From assembly GCF_019880585.1 (NCBI RefSeq), contig NZ_JAINVV010000007.1:124001-188000 (forward strand): a DNA stretch of 64,000 nt, in the 5' to 3' direction. Positions 7,733 to 16,208 of the stretch are shown in pieces. The translations under genes were made by a program, and so were the position numbers. The DNA comes from Sphingomonas colocasiae (GTDB lineage Bacteria > Pseudomonadota > Alphaproteobacteria > Sphingomonadales > Sphingomonadaceae). Position 1 is the first letter of the stretch, and each line of letters begins with the position of its first letter. The notes beneath the pieces were generated by a model, which made no database searches, was not told where the DNA came from, and saw nothing but the letters and a program-made list of their open reading frames with translations.

Positions 7733-8287
7733 ATGTTCGCGCGTACCCCCAGATTGCTGCTCCGGCCCGGCTGGCCGGAGGATGCGGCCGCGCTGGCCGC
7801 CGCGATCGGCGATGAAATGGTCGTCCGCAACCTCGCCACCGCTCCCTGGCCCTATGATATCGATCATGCCCGGGATTTCCTGGCGGCGGAGCGCCATCCG
7901 GCGCTGCCCCAGTTCCTGATCACCGCGCGCACCCATGGCGCGCCACGGCTGGTGGGCGGCTGCGGGCTCGGCCGCGCGCCGGGCGGCGATATCGAGATGG
8001 GCTATTGGATCGCCCGCCCCCATTGGGGCCTGGGCTATGCCACGGAGGCCGGCCAGGCGCTGATCGGCATCGCGCGCACGCTGAAGCTCGGCCGCGTCGT
8101 CGCGTCGCATTTCCTCGACAATCCCGCGTCGGGCAACGTGCTGCGCAAGCTGGGTTTCCGCCCCACCGGATCCATCGTCAACCGCCCCAGCGCGGGGCGC
8201 GCCGGCGAGGCCCCGTGCGCGCTCTACGCGCTGGCGGAGGACGATGCGCTTCCCGACGGCAGCGATTGCTACCGAATGGCGGCGTGA
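7733..8287 (+). CDS. GNAT family N-acetyltransferase (RimJ/RimL-like)
   Basis: A 184-residue acetyl-CoA-dependent acyltransferase of the RimJ/RimL type. The start MFARTPRLLLRPGWPEDAAA is characteristic. The acetyl-CoA-binding region is represented by EMGYWIARPHWGLGYATEA (motif A) and NVLRKLGFRPTG (motif B). I chose the ATG at 7733 because GAGGAGAG lies 5 bases upstream. The substrate is unknown; the family includes ribosomal-protein and small-molecule acetylases. It lies after the rpmA terminator and is probably transcribed separately. A second, distantly similar GNAT gene faces it on the opposite strand. Confidence 0.88.
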   Translation: MFARTPRLLLRPGWPEDAAALAAAIGDEMVVRNLATAPWPYDIDHARDFLAAERHPALPQFLITARTHGAPRLVGGCGLGRAPGGDIEMGYWIARPHWGLGYATEAGQALIGIARTLKLGRVVASHFLDNPASGNVLRKLGFRPTGSIVNRPSAGRAGEAPCALYALAEDDALPDGSDCYRMAA

Positions 8288-8327
8288 TGCCGGCGCCCGG
8301 TGAGTTTCCGCTCATCGGGCGCCCGTA

Positions 8328-8861
8328 TCAGCCCGCGCGCGGCCGCCTGAACACCAATATCCGCCCGTCTCGGTAATCCTCCGGCCCGGCAAGGACGAAA
8401 CCCGTCTTTTCCGCCACGCGAATCGATGCCGCGTTTTCGGTGTCGATGATGCAGCAGGTTTCGGGATCCGGAAGATTGGCGTCGGCCCAGCCGATGATCG
8501 CGCCGACGGTTTCGCTGGCGATGCCCCGGCCATGCGCATCCGGCCCGAACACCCAGCCCGCTTCGGGCACGCCGGCGATCGCGGGAATGCCGCGTTCGAG
8601 TTCGGCCAGTCCGACAAGCCCCAGATAGCGGCCATCGCCGCGATCCTCGACCGCCCAATAGCCATAGCCCATGATCGGCCATAGCCCGACCGCGCGCAGG
8701 AAACGCGTCCATGCGTCGCCGCGCGGCAACGGCACGCCGCCGACGAATCGGGTCACCTCCGCATCGCCCCAGATCTGCGCGAAGCGTTCGAAATCCCCAT
8801 GCCGGTGCGCGCGCAATATCGTGCGCTCGGTCAGGATGGTGGGCGCGGTGGCGATCGTCAT
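8328..8861 (-). CDS. GNAT family N-acetyltransferase
   Basis: A 177-residue RimJ/RimL-like acetyltransferase. The N-terminal strand TILTERTILRAHRHGDFERF is typical, as are AGWVFGPDAHGRGIASETV in the acetyl-CoA site and NAASIRVAEKTGFV near the C terminus. Its ATG overlaps the stop codon of the small gene at 8858-9019 (ATGA), so the two are translationally coupled. The substrate is not predictable. It converges with the other acetyltransferase gene, and their stop codons are only about 40 bases apart. Confidence 0.88.
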   Translation of the reverse strand: MTIATAPTILTERTILRAHRHGDFERFAQIWGDAEVTRFVGGVPLPRGDAWTRFLRAVGLWPIMGYGYWAVEDRGDGRYLGLVGLAELERGIPAIAGVPEAGWVFGPDAHGRGIASETVGAIIGWADANLPDPETCCIIDTENAASIRVAEKTGFVLAGPEDYRDGRILVFRRPRAG

Positions 8862-9019
8862 GATTCGGACGAATCACCGGCATCGGTCGAAGCCGATTCG
8901 CGCGCGTCCACGGGCGCGCCATCCCCCTGCCCTTCGCGTGCCTGCGCCTTTCTCCGGCGCAGATTCTCGCGCAACGCCTCCGCCAGACGCGCCGCGCGCT
9001 CATCCTGTTGCTTGCCCAT
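8858..9019 (-). CDS. Small basic helical protein (53 aa)
   Basis: It begins MGKQQDERAARLAEALRENL and continues with a basic RRRKAQAR patch and a hydrophilic Ser/Asp/Glu tail. This pattern (short helix with L-x-x-x-L, then RRRKAQAR) occurs in small sphingomonad proteins that I have seen next to many unrelated genes; no function is known to me. The stop codon overlaps the GNAT start by four bases. It lies just beyond the tRNA-Thr gene on the opposite strand. Confidence 0.65.
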   Translation of the reverse strand: MGKQQDERAARLAEALRENLRRRKAQAREGQGDGAPVDARESASTDAGDSSES

Positions 9020-9115
9020 CGCGACAATTCCAAACAGATTGGCGAGAACAGGGCAAGCCCGCCTTGACGAACGCCCGCCCCTCCGCCATAGGCCCGCAAC
9101 CGCCCGTCGGGCCGT

Positions 9116-9190
<75 letters not shown>

Positions 9191-9500
9191 TTTTCCCGCA
9201 GATCACGAAATAGACCCCTTTTCGGGGGGCCGCGCCTAGACGTGCGCTGCGTTCGGCTATCGGACACGCCCCCTCCGGCCGCGCCATTTCGCGAAATCCT
9301 CAAGCGTCAGAATCTTTCAGGAAATTCACCTGCGGCGCGTTGCCGCACCACCCTCCGCAGTCGCATCGAAGATAGCGGCGACAACGCGCGCCATCATCAG
9401 ATCATCCTGAATAGAAAATTTCTCTGATAAGAAAATTTGGAGACAATCGGAGCCATCCCGAATAGAGATACGCGAGTGTCGCGACGGGAGGGTGCGTCTG
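9191..9500. other. Intergenic region after tRNA-Thr
   Basis: A small hairpin CCCC-ttttc-GGGG at 9215-9227 may end tRNA transcription. Further right, an AT-rich stretch carries AGAAAATTT twice (9413-9421 and 9430-9438), close to the start of the hydrolase gene and plausibly part of its promoter. I see no gene in between. Confidence 0.5.
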
Positions 9501-11147
9501 ATGATGGGTGTCGATTGGGTGCAGGCGCTGCTGGTGGCCGGATTCGTCGCCTGCTGGCTCGGCTGGCGTGACACGCGGCGGCGCGCGGTGCTGGCGGGGC
9601 TGGCCGTCGCGATCATCGGCGTGGCGCTCTGGGGCATCATGATCGATCGCTGGCAGGTGGGCGGCGGCGCCCTGTTCGGCGTGCTCGCGCTGGTCGCGAT
9701 CGCCGCGTCGCGCTGGCGGGCCGATCGCGCCACGAAGGCGGGGCGCGCAGCCAGGCCCTGGCGCCTGCCCTGGATCACCGGGCTGCTGTGGCTGTGCCTC
9801 GCGCTGGCGCTGCTCTTCCCGGTCTGGATATTCCCGGTGCGGGCGCTGCCCAGGCCCGATGGCGACCATGCGGTGGGGGTGCGGACCTTCGAGCTCGACG
9901 ATCCGTCCCGCAAGGGCGTCTCGGGCGTTCCGGCCGATCAGCCGCGCCGCCTGCTCGTCCGCATCTGGTATCCGGCGGGCGACGTCTCCGGCATGCGCCC
10001 GCGCCCCTATATGACGCGCGCGGAGGCCGGCATGTCCGGCCGCGCGATCGGCGACTCCATCGGCTTTCCGCCGCTGTTCAGCCATCTCTGGCATGTGCCC
10101 ACCAACGCCTATGAGGATGCGCCGCTGGCGCCCGGCGCCCGCGCGCTGCCGGTGCTGTTCTACAGCCACGGCTATACCTCGTTCCTGGCGCAGAACAGCG
10201 TGCTGCTCGAACAGCTCGCCAGCCACGGCTATATGGTCGTCTCGATCCAGCATAGCGGCGACGCGGGCGCCACGCTGTTCCCCAATGGCGACGTCGTCCC
10301 GTTCGAACCGCTGCCCCCGCAAAAGCCGTCGGACGGCAAGCCCGATCCCGTGCTGGTGAAGGCGGTGGCCGCAGCCGATCCGGGCGCACGGCTGGACGCG
10401 ATGCTGAAGCTGCGCGCGGACGCGGTGAAATCGAACGACCGGATCGGCATGCGCAGCGCGGCGACATGGCTGGCCGACCGGCTGTTCGTGCACGACCGGC
10501 TGCAAAAGGGCGCGGTGCCCGCCGCCGTCGCCCCGCTGGTCGCCGCCGGTCGTTACGATCGGGTGGGCGAACTGGGCATGTCGTTCGGCGGCGCCACCAG
10601 CGGCGCGGTCTGCATGATCGATCGGCGCTGCGCGGCCGGCATCAATCTGGACGGCACCGATCTGGGCTATGACGCGTTCGACCGCGACATGCCGGTGCCG
10701 TTCCTGATGTTCCATTCAGATCCGTCACACATCTTCAAGCTGCTCGGCGCGCCCGCGCCGGCGGAACCGCGCGGCAGCAACGAATTCTCCTATGAACGCT
10801 TCGCCAATGCCGGAAGCCTGCCCGATATGCACCGTGTGATGCTGGCCGATTCCAAACATGTCGGCATCACCGATTTCCCGCTGTTCATCCGCTGGCCGCT
10901 GAAGGGGATGATGCTGGGCACCGCGCCGGCGGGCGACCTGATCGGCACCCAGAACGACATGGTGCTCGCCTTTTTCGACCATTATCTGCTGGGCGCGGAC
11001 AATCATTTCCCCAAGGCGCAGATCGCGCGCTGGCGCGGACGGCTGGTGCCGATGAGCAGCGCCTATGTCGCGCGCTGGTGGCGGACGAAATCGCCGGCCG
11101 AGCAGGCGGAGATCACCCGCCGGATCGATGGCGTGCGGCGGCCCTGA
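9501..11147 (+). CDS. Membrane-anchored platelet-activating-factor acetylhydrolase-like alpha/beta hydrolase
   Basis: A 548-residue protein. The first about 115 residues contain about four hydrophobic segments (VQALLVAGFVACWLGW; AVLAGLAVAIIGVALWGIMI; LFGVLALVAIAA; ITGLLWLCLALALLFPVWIF). The remainder is a secreted-side alpha/beta hydrolase: LPVLFYSHGYTSFLAQN resembles the oxyanion region, and GMSFGG places the nucleophile at about Ser361. The overall pattern, with RIWYPA and YSHGY before a G-x-S-x-G-G, matches PAF-acetylhydrolase isoform II-like lipases/esterases. GGGAGG lies 8 bases before the ATG at 9501; a GTG at 9492 is an alternative. Substrate unknown. A regulatory gene follows. Confidence 0.82.
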   Translation: MMGVDWVQALLVAGFVACWLGWRDTRRRAVLAGLAVAIIGVALWGIMIDRWQVGGGALFGVLALVAIAASRWRADRATKAGRAARPWRLPWITGLLWLCLALALLFPVWIFPVRALPRPDGDHAVGVRTFELDDPSRKGVSGVPADQPRRLLVRIWYPAGDVSGMRPRPYMTRAEAGMSGRAIGDSIGFPPLFSHLWHVPTNAYEDAPLAPGARALPVLFYSHGYTSFLAQNSVLLEQLASHGYMVVSIQHSGDAGATLFPNGDVVPFEPLPPQKPSDGKPDPVLVKAVAAADPGARLDAMLKLRADAVKSNDRIGMRSAATWLADRLFVHDRLQKGAVPAAVAPLVAAGRYDRVGELGMSFGGATSGAVCMIDRRCAAGINLDGTDLGYDAFDRDMPVPFLMFHSDPSHIFKLLGAPAPAEPRGSNEFSYERFANAGSLPDMHRVMLADSKHVGITDFPLFIRWPLKGMMLGTAPAGDLIGTQNDMVLAFFDHYLLGADNHFPKAQIARWRGRLVPMSSAYVARWWRTKSPAEQAEITRRIDGVRRP

Positions 11148-11277
11148 AACCTCCGCGCGGCGATGCGCCGGATGGCGATCGCGGCTGCCGCGCCAACCCT
11201 TTTGACCCCGGCGGTGGCGATGGCTATCCCGCATGCCATCACACGCTTCCGATCCCCTGGAGGCGCAGGGGACATCG

Positions 11278-11868
11278 ATGGGAGTTTCACGCAAACATGC
11301 CGGGCCGATGGGGCAGCGGATCAAGGCGCTGCGCAAGTCGCGCCAATGGAGCCTGGCGACGCTGAGCGCGAAATCGGGCATCCCGCTGTCCACCCTCTCC
11401 AAGGTGGAGCACGGCGCGCTGACCCTGAACTACGACCGGATCCAGCAGATCTCGGAAGCGTTCGATGTCAGTTTCTCCGAATTCCTGTCGCCGGAAACGC
11501 CGCAGGAAAGCGTGCGCGGCGCGCCGACCGGGCGAATAAGCTGGGCGCCCAGGGGATCGGGCCTGCCGGTTGAAACGCCCAAATATAATTATCACTATCT
11601 GTGCAGCGACCTGCGCGTGAAGGCGATGATTCCCATCCGCTGCCAGTGCAAGACGCGCACATTGGAGGAGTTCGGCGAGCTGCTGCGCCACGACGCCGAG
11701 GAGTTCATCCTGGTCGTGGAGGGCCGCGTGGAGATCCACACCGAATTCTACGAACCCCGCGTGCTCGACGTGGGCGAAGGCGTCTATATCGACAGCCGCA
11801 TTGGCCATGCCTATCTCAATGCCGGCGACGGGGAAGCCTGGATCGTTTCGGTCAATCTCAACGTCTGA
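11278..11868 (+). CDS. XRE-family regulator with C-terminal cupin domain
   Basis: A 196-residue transcription factor. A helix-turn-helix occupies about residues 12-66 (MGQRIKALRKSRQWSLATLS, then GIPLSTLSKVEHG). A cupin-2 sensor domain covers about 115-195 (EEFILVVEGRVEIHTEF, VLDVGEGVYIDSRIGHAYLN). The family senses small molecules, often acids or amino acids. I prefer the ATG at 11278 (MGVSRKHAGPMG), with CAGGGGA upstream; an ATG at 11233 is possible. It follows the hydrolase gene on the same strand and precedes the MarR gene. Its targets are not evident. Confidence 0.85.
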   Translation: MGVSRKHAGPMGQRIKALRKSRQWSLATLSAKSGIPLSTLSKVEHGALTLNYDRIQQISEAFDVSFSEFLSPETPQESVRGAPTGRISWAPRGSGLPVETPKYNYHYLCSDLRVKAMIPIRCQCKTRTLEEFGELLRHDAEEFILVVEGRVEIHTEFYEPRVLDVGEGVYIDSRIGHAYLNAGDGEAWIVSVNLNV

Positions 11869-11953
11869 CGGCCAGGGACGCGCGGCGGCGATCGGCGAAC
11901 GCGCGGAATCTTTCCCGGAAAAGCGTGCCGTACCACCGATTTTCAAGGAGTTG

Positions 11954-11968
11954 GGCGATAAAATCGCC
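11954..11968. promoter_or_regulatory. Palindrome upstream of the MarR/HpaR-like gene
   Basis: GGCGAT-aaa-ATCGCC is a perfect 6-bp inverted repeat 47 bases before the MarR start codon. It may be an autoregulatory operator, but it does not match the TTAACACG motif seen at the catabolic promoters. Confidence 0.35.
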
Positions 11969-12014
11969 ATCGACATTGTTGCCCGTCCGTTCCCTTTTTC
12001 TCTATAGGAACGAC

Positions 12015-12485
12015 ATGGCTCCTCCCAACAAGCTCGCCCCCTACAAGAAATCGGTCGCGGGATCGCTGCTCGCCGCGCGGGAAGCGATCATGGCGCCCAT
12101 CCGCCCGCTGCTGCGCGAGGCCAATGTGACCGAGCAGCAATGGCGCGTGCTGCGCGTGCTTTCGGACGAAGGCCCGCTCGGCATCGCCGAACTGGCCGAG
12201 GAAGCAATGCTGCACGGCCCCAGCGTGACGCGCATCCTGAAGGAACTGGTCGATCGCAAGCTGGTCGCGCGCAAGCTCGACAAGACCGACCGCCGCCGCT
12301 CGATCGTCGCGATCACGGCGGAGGGGCAGGACGTGATCGATCACACCGCCGCCTTCACCCTGGTGCTGATCAACAATTATGTCGCGGCGTTCGGGCAGGA
12401 GCGCCTGCAGACGCTGCTGTCGGAACTGGCGGCGTTCAGCGAGGTCCTCGCCGAATTCGCGCCGAGCGAGAGCAAGGGCGAGTAG
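12015..12485 (+). CDS. hpaR: MarR-family regulator, HpaR-like
   Basis: The 156-residue protein has a MarR winged helix (about residues 35-135): NVTEQQWRVLRVLSDEGPLG, ELAEEAMLHGPSVTRILKEL and the wing DRRRSIVAITAEG. The sequence style (LLREANVTEQQWRVLRVL and LHGPSVTRILKEL) matches HpaR repressors of the homoprotocatechuate operon, which are released by the aromatic substrate. Its position beside a complete hpa-type pathway supports this. The hpa genes begin 300 bp downstream on the other strand, and their promoters share a motif (see the motif sites). That HpaR binds this motif is inference. The start is the ATG at 12015, with AGGAACGAC upstream. Confidence 0.8.
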   Translation: MAPPNKLAPYKKSVAGSLLAAREAIMAPIRPLLREANVTEQQWRVLRVLSDEGPLGIAELAEEAMLHGPSVTRILKELVDRKLVARKLDKTDRRRSIVAITAEGQDVIDHTAAFTLVLINNYVAAFGQERLQTLLSELAAFSEVLAEFAPSESKGE

Positions 12486-12811
12486 CGCGGGCGCCTGGTT
12501 CCCGATCCCTCACTTGTCATCCCCGCGAATGCGGGGATCCAGCTTTTCCGTGAAGCATAAAGAAGAAGAAGAAGAAGAAGCTGGATTGACCTGCGGTCGA
12601 CTACGTCTCCCGCGTGCGCAGGAATGACATCGGGAGGGCACGGTAATCGAGCTTCATCCTGTGGCGGATGCCAGCGCCTGTCCTGAGCGCCTGCTTGCAG
12701 GCAGTCGAAGGGCTGGCATGACGGGTGGGACAATCACAGCACCGCCGCAACGCAAACGGGGTCCGGCGAGCCTTGCCCGCCGAACCCCGGCATATCGTTT
12801 CGAAACCGGCC
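12486..12811. other. Intergenic region with repeats after the MarR gene
   Basis: No gene is supported. It holds a degenerate family A repeat (12515-12629) containing a (GAA)n run of about six units, and a second palindrome at 12668-12719 (ATGCCAGC ... GCTGGCAT with inner GCCTGC-tt-GCAGGC). Transcription from both sides converges here, so these hairpins may also work as terminators. Confidence 0.65.
12515..12629. repeat. Family A repeat, degenerate right arm, with GAA microsatellite
   Basis: The left arm TGTCATCCCCGCGAATGCGG is intact. The middle carries CAGCTTTTCCGTGAAGC followed by repeated GAA triplets. The right arm is broken by about 25 unrelated bases before GGAATGACA. Compare the intact copies at 38961 and 39926. 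Confidence 0.75.
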
Positions 12812-14494
12812 TCAGGCCGCTTCAGGCTCGCCCAGCGGATTGGGCGGCACCGGCACCATCGAGGGGACGAAGGGGTGGATCAGCGCCCAGGGGCTGGGCA
12901 TCACGCCCACCGCCACCTGGATCAGCGCGGGGCCGCCGCGGTCCTTCGCGGCCTGGAGCGCGTCGCGCAGTCCCTCGGGCGAGTCCACCGCCTGGGTGTG
13001 CAGGCCATAGGCTTTCGCGAGCAGCTCGAAATCGGGATTGGTCAGCTTGACGCCGATCTCCTTGCCGAACACGCGGTTCTGGATGCGGCGGACATTGCCG
13101 TAATAGCCGTCGACGAAGACGACGACCGAGAGGTCGTAATTCTCGCGCGCGGCGGTCGCCAGTTCCTGCAGGCCCCAGCTGAAGCCGCCATCGCCGTTCA
13201 GCGAGACGACGCGCTTGCCGGGATTGCCGTGCGCGGCGCCCAGCGCGGTGTTGAAGCCATAGCCCAGCGTGCCCTGATAGCCCGGCGTGATGAAGGCGCG
13301 CGCGCTGTGCACGGGATAGCCGATATTGGAGAAATAGCCGACCTGGGTCAGCTCGCTGACCAGGATGTCGTCATCGGCCATGGTGCCGCGCAGCGCGGCG
13401 ACGAAATCGGTCTGCGGCTGGATCGCGCCGGTCTGGAGCTTGATCCAGTCCTTGACGAGCGCGACCTTCTCCGAAACGTCCGCGCGATCGAGATCGGCGG
13501 GCAGCGCCGCCAGCAGCGCCTCCAGCCCCAGCCGCGCGTCGCCCAGGATCGACAGGCCCGGCAGGCGCGGCGCTTCCCAGTCATTGGGCTCGACGTTCAG
13601 ATAGATGTACTTCGTGCCCGCCGAGGCATTGATCGGATGCGCGTGGCCGTCGAGGAAGCGGCTGCCCGCGACCAGCACGACATCGGCATGCGGCAGGACC
13701 GATCGGCCGCCCAGCGCGGTCAGCGCCAGCGGATGGCGATCGTCGAGCGTGCCGCGGCCATTCTCGCTCATCACGACAGGCGCCTGAAGCCGCTCCGCGA
13801 GCGCGCGCAGCGCTTCGCCGCCGTCCGACGCGAGCACGCCGCCGCCCGACTGGATCACGGGGAACCGCGCATTGGCGAGCAGCGCCGCCGCCTCGCCAAT
13901 CAGGCCGGTATCGGGTTTGGTCGGCGCATAGGGCGCCGGCGGCAGCAGCGCGCTCACCGCGCGCGCCTGGAGCAGATCGGTCGGCAGTTCGATCGCGACC
14001 GGCCGGGGGCGGCCGGAGCGGAGCTGGGCGAAAGCCTCGTTCACCAGCGCGGGGAAATCCTCCGCCTTCTCCGCGATCGCATGCCATTTGACGAGCTTCT
14101 TGAGCATGCCCGACTGGTCGGGCAGTTCGTGCAGCATGCCATAGCCCTTGCCGATCGTGTCCGACGGGATCTGGCCGACCAGGAACAACACCCGCGCGTT
14201 GCAGGCATAGGCGGTGGAGATGCCGGACAGCGCGTTGAGCATGCCGGGGCCGGGCACGACCATGCAGACGGCTTCCTTGCCCGTCGTGCGCGCATAGCCG
14301 TCCGCCATGTAGGAGGTCGCCTGTTCGTGCCGGGGCACGACGAAGCGCAGCCGGTCGCCACGCTCGCGAATGGCCTCGACCGCCCAGTCGAGCTGAACGC
14401 CGGGAATGCCGAAAATGTCGGTCACGCCCTCCACGATGAGCTGTTCGACCAGCGCCTCGCCCCCGGTGCGTTCCTGCGGTTCATACTGGGTCAC
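12812..14494 (-). CDS. ThDP-dependent decarboxylase/acetolactate-synthase-like enzyme
   Basis: A 560-residue, three-domain thiamine-diphosphate enzyme (COG0028). The PYR domain carries the catalytic glutamate in RHEQATSYMADGYARTTGK. A central nucleotide-binding-like domain covers about 190-330. The PP domain has LNGDGGFSWGLQEL with the Mg/ThDP site completed by VDGYYGN. I prefer the GTG at 14494 (TQYEPQERTGGEALVEQL), preceded by GGAGAAAT; an ATG at 14563 would add a poor leader that begins beside the TTAACACGTTAT site. Biosynthetic acetolactate synthase is unlikely because no small subunit follows. Next to an aromatic aminotransferase and an hpa operon, an arylpyruvate decarboxylase role (to arylacetaldehyde) is a reasonable inference, unproven. 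Confidence 0.75.
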   Translation of the reverse strand: MTQYEPQERTGGEALVEQLIVEGVTDIFGIPGVQLDWAVEAIRERGDRLRFVVPRHEQATSYMADGYARTTGKEAVCMVVPGPGMLNALSGISTAYACNARVLFLVGQIPSDTIGKGYGMLHELPDQSGMLKKLVKWHAIAEKAEDFPALVNEAFAQLRSGRPRPVAIELPTDLLQARAVSALLPPAPYAPTKPDTGLIGEAAALLANARFPVIQSGGGVLASDGGEALRALAERLQAPVVMSENGRGTLDDRHPLALTALGGRSVLPHADVVLVAGSRFLDGHAHPINASAGTKYIYLNVEPNDWEAPRLPGLSILGDARLGLEALLAALPADLDRADVSEKVALVKDWIKLQTGAIQPQTDFVAALRGTMADDDILVSELTQVGYFSNIGYPVHSARAFITPGYQGTLGYGFNTALGAAHGNPGKRVVSLNGDGGFSWGLQELATAARENYDLSVVVFVDGYYGNVRRIQNRVFGKEIGVKLTNPDFELLAKAYGLHTQAVDSPEGLRDALQAAKDRGGPALIQVAVGVMPSPWALIHPFVPSMVPVPPNPLGEPEAA

Positions 14495-14567
14495 AGATAT
14501 TTCTCCGTCATCTGGTTGAGCGGCGACCGCCAAGGGGCCGATGGGCCAATCCGGATCCGCCATAAAC

Positions 14568-14579
14568 TTAACACGTTAT
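14568..14579. promoter_or_regulatory. TTAACACG-type motif upstream of the ThDP enzyme
   Basis: TTAACACGTTAT, followed by CTATATGG, lies 74 bases before the preferred start codon in the short gap after the aminotransferase gene. The same core occurs at 22179 and 22261 in the hpaG1/hpaE promoter region, and a variant lies at 42418. It is probably an operator of a shared catabolic regulator. Confidence 0.6.
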
Positions 14580-14640
14580 CTATATGGAGTGGGCGCATGG
14601 GGTCAAGTGCCCGATCGGGCACCCGCCCATGCGCTTCTCC

Positions 14641-15828
14641 CTATCGGGTGACGCTTGCGAACGCCTCCGCCGCATGCGCCACATTGGCCATGGTCAGGCC
14701 CGCCAGATTGGCGCGCCCGCTGTCCGTCGCGTAGATATGCCAGTCGCTGCGCAGAGACTGGACCTGCGCGGGCGAAATGCCGAGCAGCGCGAACATGCCG
14801 GTCTGATCGGCAAGATAGGAAAAGTCGCGACCGCCCTTGCCGGCAAGCTGGTTCACCAGTTCCAGCCGCACCCGGCGGATGCGCTCGCGCATGCCGTTCA
14901 GCTCCACTTCCCATTCGGCGCGCAGCGCGGGGGTGCCCAGGATGTGCGCGACGACGGCGGCGCCGTGATCGGGCGGCATCGAGTAATTGGCGCGCACCAC
15001 CGGCAGCAAATGGCCCTTCGCGGCCTCCACCTGCCGCTCCCCGCCCGCGACCAGGGTCAGCGCGCCGGTGCGTTCGCGATACAGCGCGAAATTCTTGGAG
15101 CAGGAGCTGGCGACGATCATCTCCGGCACCCGCGCCGCCAGGATGTTGATGCCCGCGCGATCAGGCTCCAGCCCATGGCCGAAGCCGAGATAGGCGAGAT
15201 CGACAAAGGGCATCGCGCCCGTGCGCTCCAGCAGTTCGGCGATCGCGGCCCATTGCGCCTGATCGGGATCCGCGCCCGAGGGATTGTGGCAGCAGCCGTG
15301 CAGCAGCAGCACGTCGTTGGCGGTGAGCTGTTCGCCCAGCGCGTCCATCATCGCATCGAAACGGATCCGACCGGCGGCGACGTCATAATAGGGATAAACC
15401 ACGGTCTCGACGCCCGCCGCGCGGAACAGCGCCGGGTGGTTGGGCCAGGTGGGATCGGGCATGAACACGCGCGCGCCGGGGCGAAGCTTGGCGATGAAAT
15501 CGGCGCCGACGCGCAGCGCGCCCGTTCCGCCCGGCGTCTGGATCGTCCGCGCGCGGCCATGCGCGTCCGATCCGGGCGCGAAGATCAGGCCGCGCACCGC
15601 ATCGTTATATTGCGGATTGCCCGCCGAGGAGAGGTAGCTCTTGGTCGTCTGCGTGTTGCGCAGATATTCCTCGGCCTGCTTCACCGTATCGAGGACGATG
15701 ACGTTGCCATTCTCGTCCTTGTAGACGCCGATGCCCAGATCGATCTTCTGCGGGCTGGGATCGCCGGCGAAGACCTGCGCCATGCCGAGAATGGGATCGA
15801 GAGGGGCATCGCTGAGATCGGCAAACAT
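14641..15828 (-). CDS. Aromatic amino acid aminotransferase (TyrB/AspC type)
   Basis: A 395-residue class I PLP aminotransferase. It starts MFADLSDAPLDPILGMAQVF and IDLGIGVYKDENG, the typical TyrB/AspC opening. The PLP lysine is in SSCSKNFALYRERTG, and HGCCHNPSGADP provides the NPTG-type motif. Such enzymes convert tyrosine, phenylalanine or aspartate to the 2-oxo acid. The ThDP enzyme follows after 146 bp on the same strand but has its own motif-bearing promoter region. Together they could turn an aromatic amino acid into an arylacetaldehyde for the aldehyde dehydrogenase at 16209. The exact substrate cannot be read from the sequence. Confidence 0.88.
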   Translation of the reverse strand: MFADLSDAPLDPILGMAQVFAGDPSPQKIDLGIGVYKDENGNVIVLDTVKQAEEYLRNTQTTKSYLSSAGNPQYNDAVRGLIFAPGSDAHGRARTIQTPGGTGALRVGADFIAKLRPGARVFMPDPTWPNHPALFRAAGVETVVYPYYDVAAGRIRFDAMMDALGEQLTANDVLLLHGCCHNPSGADPDQAQWAAIAELLERTGAMPFVDLAYLGFGHGLEPDRAGINILAARVPEMIVASSCSKNFALYRERTGALTLVAGGERQVEAAKGHLLPVVRANYSMPPDHGAAVVAHILGTPALRAEWEVELNGMRERIRRVRLELVNQLAGKGGRDFSYLADQTGMFALLGISPAQVQSLRSDWHIYATDSGRANLAGLTMANVAHAAEAFASVTR

Positions 15829-16208
15829 GGTGACTCCCTGAGAGCGCTGCGCGGTTCCAGTCGAACCGCTCGAAATTTCATGACGGACAAACAGCCGGCG
15901 CGGCTGTCCGATTCCATCGGACTGCTCTTCCTTAGCGTCTCGCTATACGTGACGCAATCTCACAATTCGTCACACATTGCGAGGCAGTCGGGCCTTTGTT
16001 CGTCATCCCGTCGAAAGCGCGCCGGCTGGGATCAGGCAAACAGACGCACATGCCTTGAGATGCCGGGCGGATATCGCCATCGCCAATTCCCCCGTTCGGG
16101 CTGAGCCTGTCGAAGCCCTGTCCTTCTGCTTCAATTCCAAGGAAGAACAGGGCTTCGACAAGCTCAGCCCGAACGGCATGGGTGCTGGCGCATTATCCGG
16201 AATGACGT
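15829..16208. other. Intergenic region between aldehyde dehydrogenase and aminotransferase
   Basis: The right-hand part (16092-16176) is a family B repeat. The left-hand part upstream of the aminotransferase contains TGACG-13 bases-CGTCA (15950-15972), a possible operator. No gene is seen. Confidence 0.5.
16092..16176. repeat. Family B repeat (CCGTTCGGGCTGAGCCTGTC type), left of the hpa block
   Basis: Inverted arms of about 30 bp (CCGTTCGGGCTGAGCCTGTC... and ...AGCTCAGCCCGAACGG) flank about 25 bases. The bases just to the right (CATGGGTGCTGGCGCA) resemble those right of the copy at 25308, so the two copies are direct repeats bracketing the hpa genes. Confidence 0.85.

Noticed and set aside
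12812-14494. Biosynthetic acetolactate synthase (ilvB)
   Set aside because: No regulatory subunit or branched-chain genes are adjacent, and the context is aromatic catabolism.
12812-14494. Defective cofactor site because the usual Asn-Asn reads Val-Asp
   Set aside because: The metal ligand position is the second residue, and Asp there is common in this superfamily, so the site looks intact.
12725-14734. Long plus-strand open frame opposite the ThDP enzyme
   Set aside because: Arg/His/Ala/Gln-rich translation without any domain; it is the usual antisense shadow in GC-rich DNA. The same holds for 9402-10715, 22261-23862, 40324-42504 and 60010-61977.
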